DNA of 64,000 nucleotides from Thalassotalea_B piscium_A (GCA_049347715.1 CP186339.1:2418001-2482000); one strand, 5' to 3'; shown: positions 33,508 through 43,329, counted from the stretch's first letter. The notes: a model not told the origin generated them from the sequence alone. A program made the numbers and translations.

Positions 33508-35816
33508 TACGGGTTTCCTCCATTAAGATTACCATTAGCTTTGGGCTCCGCGATATTTCTGATTCGACGCATATAAGCCCCAGGAAGGCTTTCATTAGCA
33601 TTGATATTAACGGGCTTTGAAGAAGTGACTGCTTTGGGCAATGGCATCAACTGCCACATTTTATTACGCAACTTAATAAGGCAATTGGAGCAATCGCTTA
33701 AGGTTAATTGATTGGTTAGTAATACCTTTTCAAGTATTGCCACAAATTCAATTAATGCGGGACGTTGTTCCGCTTTTTGATTAAAAAGCGATTTAACCTC
33801 AGTAAGTAAGACTCGTTGCTGTTGAGTCAGTTTATTTGTATTTAAATATTCTTGATTAAGTAAGATAAAAGCTTGGCTCCAAGTATGATATTCACTCGAG
33901 GGTATGCTTACTTGTTGGTCTTGAGAGAATGATTTTATATCTTCAAGCTCACCTTGATAACGTCGTTTTTCTGTTACTGGTGGAGGTTCAAAACCTAAAC
34001 GTTTTACATAAATACGCTCAGCTTTTTTTGCCATGTTCAGATATTTAAGTGCTTCACGTTCATAGGGTAAAGCCTGCTCAGGCTTTGATAGCATAAGATA
34101 GAGCTCAGCTTCCCACATATTTGCTACAGAACGTTTCATTAACGCAACAGGATCTTGTTTTCCCATCAAGCCGACATCGCTGTCTTCATGATTGTGGGCA
34201 TATTCAGCCACTATTGACTGATAAGCTGATTGAACCCCTTCTTTACTTGTATTGTCATTACCTGCTTCATGATGATGCTCATCTTCATGTCCGGCTTCTT
34301 CATCGTGATCATCCCCTTCATCATCTGAATGTGTGGCTGAATCAAGGTGTTCACTACCACTTCCTTCAAATTCATCTCCAAGATATTGCCCGTACTTTTG
34401 TTTTAAATCGTTTTGGGCATTACCTAGTTGCTGAGAGGTATCATTAAATTCTTCACCTGTTAATAAGCGACTGTCAGCAACGAGTTGCTCGGTTTCAATA
34501 ATAATTTGGCGCTGACTCTTAAAATATTCAGGCATAAAATCTATCAATACTCCCTCTGCCATTACCGCTTGTTCATCATCTTCTAACCAACGAATAATCT
34601 TAGTGATAGATTGGCTCATTTGAGGAGCTGACTTTTTGTTATCCCATGCCCTAACAGTAAAATATAATTCATCCCCTGGCTCCATATCTAGCGCAGTCAA
34701 ATCCCATGTTTTTTGATATTCATGGATAACTGTCGAGCCTAACACTTCTTTGGTGATTACTTTTTTTTGTTCAAATTCAAAAACTTGATCCCTAAACTTA
34801 ACTGATTCTCCCGAGCCTTTAGCAATTGAAGCAAGTACATCAACCTTAGATAATCCATAATCATCAGACACTTGTACTAAGGTTTTTAATTGAGGAGAGG
34901 CTTGATTAGATACTTCAGTAATCGTTAACTTAGGTGTTAAAATTCGAATCACAGGTCGCTGATCAGCACTCACCTCAAGCGTATAAATATCGGGTAATAA
35001 CACATCACCCGCTTTTACTTGGTACAAACCGGTATGAGTAACTTGACGTTGTCCCACTAGTTTGTCGTTTGACAATATTAAGTCTAAGGTTTCACCACTA
35101 GAAAATACTAATGAGTAGGGTAATTCGTTTCGATTAAATACTAATTCCCACCTGACATTAGCACCAGCCATCGCCTTGATATTCATATTATTAGATTGAT
35201 ACTGAGCAAGCTTAGTATAACTAGGCGGTTCAATGATTATTTGAAGTGAGGTTAGATTAACTGAGTTTTTCCCCTTATCAATAGCGGTTGAATGAGGCTC
35301 AAATACTGCTTTATTCATAAGTTGATTCATCAAGGTTAACGGTTGAAATACAACACAAACCATGAGTATCACTAATGCAATAACAACTTGATTTTTATAG
35401 CGATATTTACCTACAAGTGTTTTTTGATAACGAGTATCAGCAACTAACAAAAGAAATATATCTGTTATCTTAGTTTGTTGTAATTGCACTAATGGTGTTA
35501 ATTGCGCTTTTTCAGCTACTAGAAGTTGGGCACTTTCTTCAAGTTGAGGAAATGTACGATTTAAGTGTTCTAATAGCGTGCCATGATTAATCTGACGATA
35601 TTTAGCCGTAGTAGTCAGTAATAAAACAAAAATAAAGTAGCTAACCAGAAGCCCTATAATACTCGCCGTTGAGAAGTTAAATAGGTAAGTCACACCATAT
35701 GCAATAACCACCCAGACACTTAACGTTAACATGATAAATTCAATCATCACTTTTCGTCGAAGCTGTCGAGTAATGGTTAATAACCAAGTATGAATCTGTC
35801 GCATATTAGTCGTCAT
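33507..35816 (-). CDS. Large membrane protein with coiled coil and His/Asp-rich loop (DUF4175-like)
   Basis: 769 aa. Two N-terminal helices (about 23-65) and a third near 150 are followed by a periplasmic beta-rich region (260-380, including VRAWDNKKSAPQMSQS) and a long helical region. A strongly acidic and His-rich stretch at about 492-518 (with DDHDEEAGHEDEHHH) looks like a metal-binding or flexible linker. The layout matches DUF4175-type proteins encoded beside MoxR, DUF58 and BatA genes. It overlaps both neighbours (11 bp with the upstream gene, 1 bp with the downstream gene). Confidence 0.75.
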   Translation of the reverse strand: MTTNMRQIHTWLLTITRQLRRKVMIEFIMLTLSVWVVIAYGVTYLFNFSTASIIGLLVSYFIFVLLLTTTAKYRQINHGTLLEHLNRTFPQLEESAQLLVAEKAQLTPLVQLQQTKITDIFLLLVADTRYQKTLVGKYRYKNQVVIALVILMVCVVFQPLTLMNQLMNKAVFEPHSTAIDKGKNSVNLTSLQIIIEPPSYTKLAQYQSNNMNIKAMAGANVRWELVFNRNELPYSLVFSSGETLDLILSNDKLVGQRQVTHTGLYQVKAGDVLLPDIYTLEVSADQRPVIRILTPKLTITEVSNQASPQLKTLVQVSDDYGLSKVDVLASIAKGSGESVKFRDQVFEFEQKKVITKEVLGSTVIHEYQKTWDLTALDMEPGDELYFTVRAWDNKKSAPQMSQSITKIIRWLEDDEQAVMAEGVLIDFMPEYFKSQRQIIIETEQLVADSRLLTGEEFNDTSQQLGNAQNDLKQKYGQYLGDEFEGSGSEHLDSATHSDDEGDDHDEEAGHEDEHHHEAGNDNTSKEGVQSAYQSIVAEYAHNHEDSDVGLMGKQDPVALMKRSVANMWEAELYLMLSKPEQALPYEREALKYLNMAKKAERIYVKRLGFEPPPVTEKRRYQGELEDIKSFSQDQQVSIPSSEYHTWSQAFILLNQEYLNTNKLTQQQRVLLTEVKSLFNQKAEQRPALIEFVAILEKVLLTNQLTLSDCSNCLIKLRNKMWQLMPLPKAVTSSKPVNINANESLPGAYMRRIRNIAEPKANGNLNGGNP

Positions 35817-37266
35817 GATTCACTGCTACCGAATCGCGTATAGATAATTCACTAATAATTCGTTCCAATAAAAATAAAACAATTAATAACAACCCTAACC
35901 ATATTAATAAAGATTGATGATGGGAATCCTCTGACAGATCGTTTTCAGCTACTGAGATTTGCGGATTAGATTTATAATTTATTGAAAAAGGCTTATTTAC
36001 TCTTCGAGTAATGCCATCGATATTATTGACTGAAACTTGATTTTTTTCTGCCTGTACAATTGCAATAACATCGCCAAAAAGTAAGGATTGTAGTACTAAT
36101 GGAAATTGAGGTTGTGTAACGATATTCGTCCAACTTGGAAGAAAAACACTAGAAAATCGGTATATTTTACCTAAAGAAGTATTTTTATTAATAACTGACA
36201 ATAGAGGATAATTATCTTCACTCACCCATATGGGGTGCTCTTTATTTTCAACATTCAACTTATTTACTTGTTTCGTTGTTTGATAAATAATTATCTTATT
36301 GAGCAATCCATAACCGTTAATCACCTCCCTTCGCTGATCTTGGATTAAGGAAGGCGAATTATTCCCATCGATAAATACATTGGTTCCCTGTGATACCCAC
36401 TGTTCTAATGAGGTTGTAATCGGTTTATTCGTTAAATAAAACACCCAATCTGGGCGAGCCATTAAAGCAAAGGTTTTGGCATCATTGACTACATGTACCG
36501 ACAATTTCTCTACACTAAGTTGTTGGATTACTGTTAATGCCGGTAACAAATAATCAAGGGCGTCTTGATGACCATCATCTGCATAAACCACCACATTAAA
36601 AGGTTTTTCAATAACATCATTTAAGTTTACTTGTTGGTTTTCAAATGACATATGCCATTCTATCGTTTGTTTAATCAGTGGTTTTTCACCCACAAATTGT
36701 TGAGTGCTGGCATCACAATAAACAATAAATTGTTGTGCTTGTGCAAATTTTTTACTAGCAAAACTCAACGCCTGCCACATATCTATTGAGCTTACACTCG
36801 TTTTATTAATAATACTCTTGCTTTGCTCATCAAGTGATAAAGGGGTTACTTTGTCATCAACAACTAGACTCTCAAGTGTGTCTAACCAAATAAGTTGATA
36901 TTTGGCACTCTCTTTATATTGTTCTAAAGAGGATTTTGTTTGTTGATCACTTTGTTCAAACCAATGTTTACTCACCAAAATTATTGTCTCTGCATTTTGG
37001 CTACGGCTTGTTAAAAATAGCTGTGCTAAAATAGCCAAAGAAAAGAGAATGATTAAGCAACGTATCAAAAGTAAGAGTCTTTCAACTAACTTCACCTGAG
37101 TCATTTTTATCGGCGTAGCTTGAGGTAAAAAACGAGTCGTTCCCCATTGAACAAGTCGACCTTTACTCTTACTCAACAAATGTATAATGAGAGGAATAGC
37201 CAAAGCAACTAAACCATACCAAGCCCAAGGTTGTATTGTTGAAAAAGGAAAAAGCGACGACATCAT
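35806..37266 (-). CDS. BatA-domain membrane protein
   Basis: 486 aa. The N-terminal double-helix BatA signature is clear: PWAWYGLVALAIPLIIHLLS, then GRLVQWGTTRFL, then a second helix after ERLLLLIR. The middle is a long periplasmic region without the DxSxS metal site of a functional VWA domain, and a C-terminal helix (LLIWLGLLLIVLFLLERII) returns to the membrane. BatA proteins accompany MoxR ATPases in aerotolerance-type operons. Starts in a 4-bp ATGA overlap with the DUF58 gene. Confidence 0.85.
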   Translation of the reverse strand: MMSSLFPFSTIQPWAWYGLVALAIPLIIHLLSKSKGRLVQWGTTRFLPQATPIKMTQVKLVERLLLLIRCLIILFSLAILAQLFLTSRSQNAETIILVSKHWFEQSDQQTKSSLEQYKESAKYQLIWLDTLESLVVDDKVTPLSLDEQSKSIINKTSVSSIDMWQALSFASKKFAQAQQFIVYCDASTQQFVGEKPLIKQTIEWHMSFENQQVNLNDVIEKPFNVVVYADDGHQDALDYLLPALTVIQQLSVEKLSVHVVNDAKTFALMARPDWVFYLTNKPITTSLEQWVSQGTNVFIDGNNSPSLIQDQRREVINGYGLLNKIIIYQTTKQVNKLNVENKEHPIWVSEDNYPLLSVINKNTSLGKIYRFSSVFLPSWTNIVTQPQFPLVLQSLLFGDVIAIVQAEKNQVSVNNIDGITRRVNKPFSINYKSNPQISVAENDLSEDSHHQSLLIWLGLLLIVLFLLERIISELSIRDSVAVNHDD

Positions 37267-38186
37267 TTTAGTAAAACCCGTTGTCTGGTTAATAAATATT
37301 GATGTAAAATTTGATCTATAGGCTCATCAATATTCACTCGCCAGTGAGTGATCCCTTTGTTTTGTAGAAAAGTGTGAATATCATCGTTAAATACTTCCCT
37401 ACTTTCTAGATAAGTTTGCTTCAGCACTTTAGGCTGCAGTAAATATTCGTCTTTACTTTCTAAATCTTGAAAGCGCACTACATCATCAAAATCGAAGTTT
37501 ATTTCATCACTTGCTTCAAGTTGTACCGCAATCACTTCTGTTTGAGTCGACACCAATTGCTCTATAAGTTGAAATACCTCAGAGGTTTCTTGATAAAAAT
37601 CACTAAATACAAAAACAATTCCAGATCGCCGTACTGATTGTAGTTGTGCATAAACCTGCTGATAATGAGGAAAGTGTGCACTAGGCTCCATGGCGTGTAA
37701 TGTTAATAACAATTTTTGCCAATGCTTGTAACCACTAAGAGCGGGCAAAAAGTTTGCTGATGTCGACGATAATGCTAAACAACCTAGGTTATCACCCTGT
37801 TGTTGCGCAATATAACCAATGGTGGCAGATAATACTTTAGCAAAGTATAACTTACTTCTTTGTTGCACCTTGGTTTGCTTTGACTGATTTGAATGTGCCA
37901 TTGAAGCACTGCAGTCGAGAGTAAACCAGATATTGGTATCACTTTCTCTTTCGGCTTCACGAACAAAATATTTATCCGTGCGAGCAAAAAGTTTCCAATC
38001 AATTTTTGCTAATTCATCTCCTGGTTCATATGCACGATATTGACTAAACTCAATACCTACACCTCGTTGAATACTGGCATGAGTGCCATGCAAAAATCCC
38101 TGAGCTAAGGTTTTAGCAATAAAAGGTAAATCTTTATTTCGCGATAAGGCTTTTATATCGAGTAAATTATCCACAATAAATGACAA
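37263..38186 (-). CDS. DUF58 (VWA-like) domain protein
   Basis: 307 aa. The DUF58 signature is intact: GIEFSQYRAYEPGDELAKID followed by WKLFART. A VWA-type metal-site motif DCSAS (91-95) follows, which is DxSxS. No signal peptide; expected to sit at the cytoplasmic membrane face as the partner of the MoxR ATPase. It begins 4 bp after moxR, probably at TTG 38186 (a GTG at 38174 is an alternative). Confidence 0.92.
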   Translation of the reverse strand: MSFIVDNLLDIKALSRNKDLPFIAKTLAQGFLHGTHASIQRGVGIEFSQYRAYEPGDELAKIDWKLFARTDKYFVREAERESDTNIWFTLDCSASMAHSNQSKQTKVQQRSKLYFAKVLSATIGYIAQQQGDNLGCLALSSTSANFLPALSGYKHWQKLLLTLHAMEPSAHFPHYQQVYAQLQSVRRSGIVFVFSDFYQETSEVFQLIEQLVSTQTEVIAVQLEASDEINFDFDDVVRFQDLESKDEYLLQPKVLKQTYLESREVFNDDIHTFLQNKGITHWRVNIDEPIDQILHQYLLTRQRVLLK

Positions 38187-38190
38187 TCAC

Positions 38191-39198
38191 TTAATTTAAA
38201 CGGCTAGCAGGTTTTGCGGTATCGTTTAATAACGCCGTAATAACATCATCGGTTGATATTTGCTCGGCTTCTGCTTGGAAGTTAAGTAAAACACGATGAC
38301 GTAAAACTGCAGGTGCAACAAATTCAATATCTGTAAGTGTTGCTGCATATCGACCTGACATTAGTGCCTTCGCTTTAGCACAAAGCACAAGCGCTTGCCC
38401 TGCCCGAGGACCTGCACCCCAGCGGATATAGTTATTCACAAACTGGCAGGTAGATTTTTCATCTTCCTGTACTGGTCGAGTATTTCTTACCAAAGCAGTG
38501 ATATAACCAACTAAAGCATCAGAGATTTCAACGTCACGAGTTAACGACTGAAGACTTAACATTTCAGCCGCTGAAAGGACTTTCGTCAACGTAGTAACTA
38601 TATTCCCTGTTGTACGTTTTAATATTTCAACTTCCTCTTCAGCGCTCGGATACCCCACACGAACAAACATTAAAAAACGGTCTAATTGTGCTTCAGGTAA
38701 AGGATAAGTGCCTGCTTGTTCTACAGGATTTTGAGTAGCTAATACAAAGAAAGGTTGTGGTAACTGATAACTTTTTCCCCCATAACTTATCGATTTTTCT
38801 TGCATCGCTTCTAATAGCGCCGCTTGTGTTTTAGGAGGCGTACGATTGATTTCATCTGCTAACAAAATGTTAGTAAAAATAGGTCCTTGTTGAAACTTAA
38901 AAAAACGATCGCCACTATCATGATCAGTTTCTAAAATTTCAGTGCCAATAATATCACTCGGCATAAGATCTGGCGTAAATTGGACTCGATTAAACTCCAT
39001 CGCTAAGGTTTTGGACAAAGAACTTACCATAAGTGTTTTTGCTAAGCCGGGAACCCCTTCTAACAAACAATGTCCGCCAGCCATGATACTAATAAGTAAT
39101 TCTTCGATAACTTGAGATTGTCCAACAATGACTTTACCAACCTCATCAATTGCGGCATTTAATTTTGCTAATAATTGCTCTATTTCTTGTTCATTCAT
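38191..39198 (-). CDS. MoxR-family AAA+ ATPase
   Basis: 335 aa. Walker A GVPGLAKT (48-55), Walker B LLADEINR, the MoxR signature TPPKTQAALLEAMQE, sensor 1 in VLATQNPVEQAGTYPLPEAQLDRF, and an Arg-rich sensor 2 region (APAVLRHRVLL). MoxR ATPases act as chaperones or activators of metallo-protein complexes with VWA-type partners. Genes for such partners (DUF58, BatA) follow immediately. Substrate unknown; the TldD/PmbA proteins encoded upstream are candidates. Confidence 0.95.
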   Translation of the reverse strand: MNEQEIEQLLAKLNAAIDEVGKVIVGQSQVIEELLISIMAGGHCLLEGVPGLAKTLMVSSLSKTLAMEFNRVQFTPDLMPSDIIGTEILETDHDSGDRFFKFQQGPIFTNILLADEINRTPPKTQAALLEAMQEKSISYGGKSYQLPQPFFVLATQNPVEQAGTYPLPEAQLDRFLMFVRVGYPSAEEEVEILKRTTGNIVTTLTKVLSAAEMLSLQSLTRDVEISDALVGYITALVRNTRPVQEDEKSTCQFVNNYIRWGAGPRAGQALVLCAKAKALMSGRYAATLTDIEFVAPAVLRHRVLLNFQAEAEQISTDDVITALLNDTAKPASRLN

Positions 39199-39256
39199 GT
39201 GTTAGCCAATAAATTTTATATAAATATGTACAGTTATATTGAAAGTGTTTGTTTGA

Positions 39257-39958
39257 TTAAGCCGTCATTGCATACATAACAATATTGACTGCAAACCGCG
39301 TATTATCAGTTTTCATAAAGCGCTTATTGCGAAAATCAAAATCCCATTCGCAACCTAAATCCTTGTTACTATACAAAACACCTATACGACCATTAATTTC
39401 TATCGCTTTCAGATAATCATGTACTAAATCATCACCCCAGCCATTTAATTCTATAGAAGTACGAGGGGGGCCATCAAACTTGAAAAAAGCTGTATAAATA
39501 GGATGAGTATTAGGTATTTTTTTCAACGCATTATCACCAAAAATAGTTGTCATTTGTCGCTCAAAGGTACGGGCAAACATACCATCTATGTCATGATTAC
39601 AGTCATCGACAAAAACAAAGCCACCATTTTCAACATATTGTTTAAAATTTTGCGTTTCTTCCGGAGTAAATTGCACTAACCTATGCCCAGCTAAATAACA
39701 AAAAGGGGCTGAAAGCATTGTAGGATCGGATAAAGGAACAATCCGCTCTTTAATATCTACACGCAGGCTTGTGTACTCTATTAAGGAATTTAGCATATTT
39801 GCAGGCATACGTTCATCAACTTCCCAATCACCAGACTCGTAACTTAATCGGGTAAAATAAAAATCAAAATCCCCATTTGCTTGCGTCTGTAGTGACATAG
39901 GTAAGCAACCTGAAGCAGAAATTGCGGCAAGCGCTTTTAAAAATGTACGTTTATTCAT
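39257..39958 (-). CDS. Exported DUF4159 domain protein
   Basis: About 233 aa from the ATG at 39958 (MNKRTFLKALAAISASG). A perfect AGGAGG lies just ahead of an alternative GTG start at 39985, which would add nine residues. The N-terminus is a signal peptide of Tat-like flavour (KRTFLK). The mature protein has the DUF4159 pattern: FYFTRLSYESGDWEVDERMP, GGFVFVDDCNHD, and HPIYTAFFKFDGPP. DUF4159 genes often occur beside MoxR/DUF58 genes. Function unknown; presumably periplasmic, working with the operon's membrane proteins. Confidence 0.88.
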   Translation of the reverse strand: MNKRTFLKALAAISASGCLPMSLQTQANGDFDFYFTRLSYESGDWEVDERMPANMLNSLIEYTSLRVDIKERIVPLSDPTMLSAPFCYLAGHRLVQFTPEETQNFKQYVENGGFVFVDDCNHDIDGMFARTFERQMTTIFGDNALKKIPNTHPIYTAFFKFDGPPRTSIELNGWGDDLVHDYLKAIEINGRIGVLYSNKDLGCEWDFDFRNKRFMKTDNTRFAVNIVMYAMTA

Positions 39959-40001
39959 TAAATTAGGTTGAGCACTAAATAGCACCCAACCTCCTTGCAT
40001 G

Positions 40002-41336
40002 TTATACCGCGTCAGACAAACTACTAAAGGTAAAGTCACGTATTTTCATAGGTGGAACTAAGTTACCATTAATACGCTCAGGTTGACCTAAAGCTTCAAT
40101 GTTATTTAACATAACAATTGGACTTTCATTAAAACGGAAGTTTTTAATTGGGTATTTAATTTTACCGTTTTCAATATAGAAAGTGCCATCTCGAGTTAAA
40201 CCTGTGTAAAGCAGCGTTTGTGGATCTAAGGCTCGAATATACCAAAGACGTGTAACTAAAACGCCACGACGAGTATTTTTAATCATCTCATCTAATGACT
40301 CATTACCTCCTGCCATTATAAAGTTTCCGCCACGAGGTACATACTCGGTATCTGTATTCTTAGCCCAAAATGGTGAGTTTGGCATATTGGTGATCACACC
40401 ATCTTTTATCCAATCTATCTTATTACGAGGATAACCATTCCCAGAAAAAGGCGCTACTGGCACGATTGGATCATTGGGATCAGAATAAATATGAACGCGC
40501 TCATCAAACATTTTTTGACCCAGTTTGTTTTTAGGCCCTTTTTCACCTTCTTTGAGTTTGTTACTTAAAAAGCTTCGCCCTTCATCAGCTTGGCGTTGAT
40601 CCATTGAACGCATTAAATTGTTTAACAAATCTACACTTGCCGCAGGCTCTAAAATTACCGTATATTTCCCAGGTTCCATTTCTTTAGCACCAACAGAGCC
40701 TTTGGATTTATCAATAGCCACTTGCGATGCTTTTTTGGTGTCTAATAAGGCTGAATCACTGTAATCACGTGTCACCCAACCTGAACCTTTGCCATCTTTA
40801 GTTCTTATGGTAACTGAAAAATCAATATTACTTGATTTGTTGTAGGCAAAAATGCCTGAGTTATTCATAATTGCTGTGGCATTAATCGTTTCTTCTAAAA
40901 AGCCAGACGATACTAGATCATTTGCTTTAGAAGGCTTAATACTATTTTCAGCCGCTTGCGCTCGATCATCAGGAGTAATATTGGCGGTACTATCAAAAAA
41001 GTTATTTGCTTTAAGATATTTTTGTTTACCAAAATTAGGCATGTACTCAGAATTTTCAGGCGCTAATTTAGCTAATTCTTCAGAACGTCTAACCACTTTT
41101 TGTAATGAAGTATCATCAAACTCGTTAATAACAGCAGTACCTATACGTTTACCAAAAGTAGATTGTACCGATAACGTTAAATCACTTTGCTCGCCCGCCG
41201 TAGATACAGTATTTCTAGCGTAACGTATATTTCCTGACACTTGTCCATTTAAGTTACATTCTATCTCGTCAGCTTTTGAATAGCCGATAACTTTACTTAG
41301 CAATTCTTTAGCATGTTTTTCTGTAAATATAGTCAT
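40002..41336 (-). CDS. TldD/PmbA-family protein, PmbA (TldE)-like, without signal peptide
   Basis: 444 aa. PmbA-like features: NTVSTAGEQSDLTLSVQSTFG near the N-terminus, VILEPAASVDLLNNLMRSM, and the C-terminal GLTRDGTFYIENGKIKYPIK then FRFNESP. It lacks the HExxxH metal motif, as expected of the PmbA half of the TldD/PmbA heterodimer. No signal peptide is visible, unlike its TldD-type partner encoded 39 bp upstream. It is distinct from housekeeping pmbA/tldD, which are normally unlinked to MoxR genes. Confidence 0.9.
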   Translation of the reverse strand: MTIFTEKHAKELLSKVIGYSKADEIECNLNGQVSGNIRYARNTVSTAGEQSDLTLSVQSTFGKRIGTAVINEFDDTSLQKVVRRSEELAKLAPENSEYMPNFGKQKYLKANNFFDSTANITPDDRAQAAENSIKPSKANDLVSSGFLEETINATAIMNNSGIFAYNKSSNIDFSVTIRTKDGKGSGWVTRDYSDSALLDTKKASQVAIDKSKGSVGAKEMEPGKYTVILEPAASVDLLNNLMRSMDQRQADEGRSFLSNKLKEGEKGPKNKLGQKMFDERVHIYSDPNDPIVPVAPFSGNGYPRNKIDWIKDGVITNMPNSPFWAKNTDTEYVPRGGNFIMAGGNESLDEMIKNTRRGVLVTRLWYIRALDPQTLLYTGLTRDGTFYIENGKIKYPIKNFRFNESPIVMLNNIEALGQPERINGNLVPPMKIRDFTFSSLSDAV

Positions 41337-41375
41337 GATAAATTTATTCCTTTCTTTATTTTTTTCTTGTCAGAA

Positions 41376-43007
41376 TCACACTTTTCGTGCGGTGTTAATA
41401 ACATTTACATTGTTAAATCGCGTGGTTGGACAACCATGCGACACTGCACTAACTTGTGATGGTTGACCTTTACCATCAAAGAAAGAGCCCCCAAGTCGAT
41501 AATCAGACTTACCAGCTAATTGTGTACAACTGTTCCAAAACTGTTGGGTATTAGATTGATAAGCAACATCTTCAATTTGCTCAGTAATTTTACCTTTTTC
41601 AATTTTATAAAATAGTTGCCCACCAAATTGGAAATTATATCGTTGCTGATCAATTGAATATGAACCACGCCCCGCAATATAAATACCATTTTCAACATCT
41701 TTAATAACATCTTCTGCTGAAATATCTTTTTCATTTGGACGTAATGAGACGTTAGGCATTCGTTGAAATTGAACATCGCGCCAGCTTTGAGAATAACAAC
41801 AACCATGAGATTCTTTTTGATCAATCATATGAACTTGATCTCGAATAGCTTGATAGTTCACCAAGGTGCCGTCTTTAACTAAGTCCCATTCTTTAGTTTT
41901 AACCCCTTCATCATCATAACCCACATTACCTAATGAATAAGGTTGTGTTTTATCTGCAACTAAATTGACAATATCGGAGCCATAGTTGAATTTACCACTA
42001 CGCCATTTATCTAGGGTTGCAAAACTGGTCCCTGCATAATTTGCTTCATATCCTAAGACACGGTCAAGCTCTAGAGGATGCCCTACTGATTCATGAATGG
42101 TTAACATTAAATGCGCGGGATCTAAAACAAGATCATACTTGCCAGGTTCAACAGATTTGGCCTTTAACTTAGCTTGTAACTGTTTACCCGCTGCCGCGGC
42201 ATCTTCAACCATGTCGTAAGAGTTTTTATAACCAACACTTGCACCAGAAATACGAATTTTATCTTCTTCTTTTCCATCTAAATATTCAAAGCCCATGCCA
42301 ACAGGATTACCTAAGCCATTACGTTGTTTAAAGCCGCCTGGGCCAACTGCTGTAGCAAAGAATGGTGCCCAAAGTCGATGAACATCTTGATCAATATAAG
42401 AGCCATCAGTTGAGGCAAAGTATTTTTGTTCATTAACAAGGAATAAAACAGATGAAATATATGTAGCACCATTTTTAAGTGCTGCATCATTAACAGAAAG
42501 TAGTAAGTCCACTTTATCTTTAATTGGAATTTCCATACCATTTTTCTGAATTGGAGTAGCCCAACTAACCTCACCAACACCTTTAACAGGGGCAAGAATA
42601 ACGGGTGATGTTTGAAATTTAGCATTTGCTTTAGCTACAGCAACAGCTTTTTCAGCTGTTTTTGCAACACTATCAGGCGTCATATTAGAAGTCGATGCAA
42701 AGCCCCATGTACCATTGGCAATAACACGAACACCAATACCTGCAGATTCAGTATTAACAATATTATCAACACGAACTTCTCGTGTAGTAATAAATTGATT
42801 TAAATAGCGACCAATTCGTGCATCTGCGTATGTAGCGCCTTTAGCTTTAGCAGCATTTAAAGCAATATCAGCAAGTTTCTTTTTATAAGCAATATCCATT
42901 GGCTTATCAAGTAATTGTTCTGCTGAAACAGCAATACCTGACATAGGTAATGCAAGAGCTCCTGCACCAACACCAGATAGCTTAATAAAATTACGTCTAT
43001 CCATCAT
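41376..43007 (-). CDS. Tat-exported TldD-family metallopeptidase
   Basis: 543 aa, about 60 residues longer than cytoplasmic TldD because of an N-terminal twin-arginine signal (DRRNFIKLSGVGAGALALP, then a cut near VSA). The zinc site HESVGH is at 305-310 (H305, E306, H310), typical of TldD. The C-terminal region carries GGQLFYKIEKGKI and a Cys-containing HGCPTTRF. Start at the first or second ATG, with AGGG just upstream. TldD with PmbA forms a protease that trims peptides such as microcin B17 and CcdA; the target of this exported form is unknown. First gene of the operon. Confidence 0.92.
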   Translation of the reverse strand: MMDRRNFIKLSGVGAGALALPMSGIAVSAEQLLDKPMDIAYKKKLADIALNAAKAKGATYADARIGRYLNQFITTREVRVDNIVNTESAGIGVRVIANGTWGFASTSNMTPDSVAKTAEKAVAVAKANAKFQTSPVILAPVKGVGEVSWATPIQKNGMEIPIKDKVDLLLSVNDAALKNGATYISSVLFLVNEQKYFASTDGSYIDQDVHRLWAPFFATAVGPGGFKQRNGLGNPVGMGFEYLDGKEEDKIRISGASVGYKNSYDMVEDAAAAGKQLQAKLKAKSVEPGKYDLVLDPAHLMLTIHESVGHPLELDRVLGYEANYAGTSFATLDKWRSGKFNYGSDIVNLVADKTQPYSLGNVGYDDEGVKTKEWDLVKDGTLVNYQAIRDQVHMIDQKESHGCCYSQSWRDVQFQRMPNVSLRPNEKDISAEDVIKDVENGIYIAGRGSYSIDQQRYNFQFGGQLFYKIEKGKITEQIEDVAYQSNTQQFWNSCTQLAGKSDYRLGGSFFDGKGQPSQVSAVSHGCPTTRFNNVNVINTARKV

Positions 43008-43329
43008 TATTCCCTTGTTGTAATTATTGTGAGTGATAAAGAATTAACCATAGCCGAAAAGCTAATTTGGTTATAACTTATACAAACAGTCTATAACATA
43101 TTAGTTATATAACTCAATGGCTGCCAAACGATAAAAAACTACAAATTATTTTAAGTAAATTTTCAATGTTAATTGATCATCTTATATCGCTAATGGTATA
43201 AGTGATTTGATAAAAATTGAAACAAGCAGACCTGCATACTTTTTACTATACTATTAACTTTAGCTTATAACTTTAGCTTAGCTGCGAAAATAGATTGCAA
43301 CTTATAAACTCACGTAAAAGGATTCATGT
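43008..43329. other. Divergent intergenic region, TldD operon / hybrid kinase
   Basis: 322 bp, AT-rich, and the only place for the promoters of the eight-gene leftward operon and the kinase gene. It contains a direct repeat of AACTTTAGCTTA at 43256-43267 and 43269-43280, about 60 bp ahead of the kinase ATG. No recognisable operator otherwise. Confidence 0.4.

Noticed and set aside
31519..43007. Defence island
   Set aside because: MoxR/DUF58/BatA-type genes can occur in defence loci, but no nuclease, phage-sensing or transfer signature is seen, and composition resembles the rest of the window.
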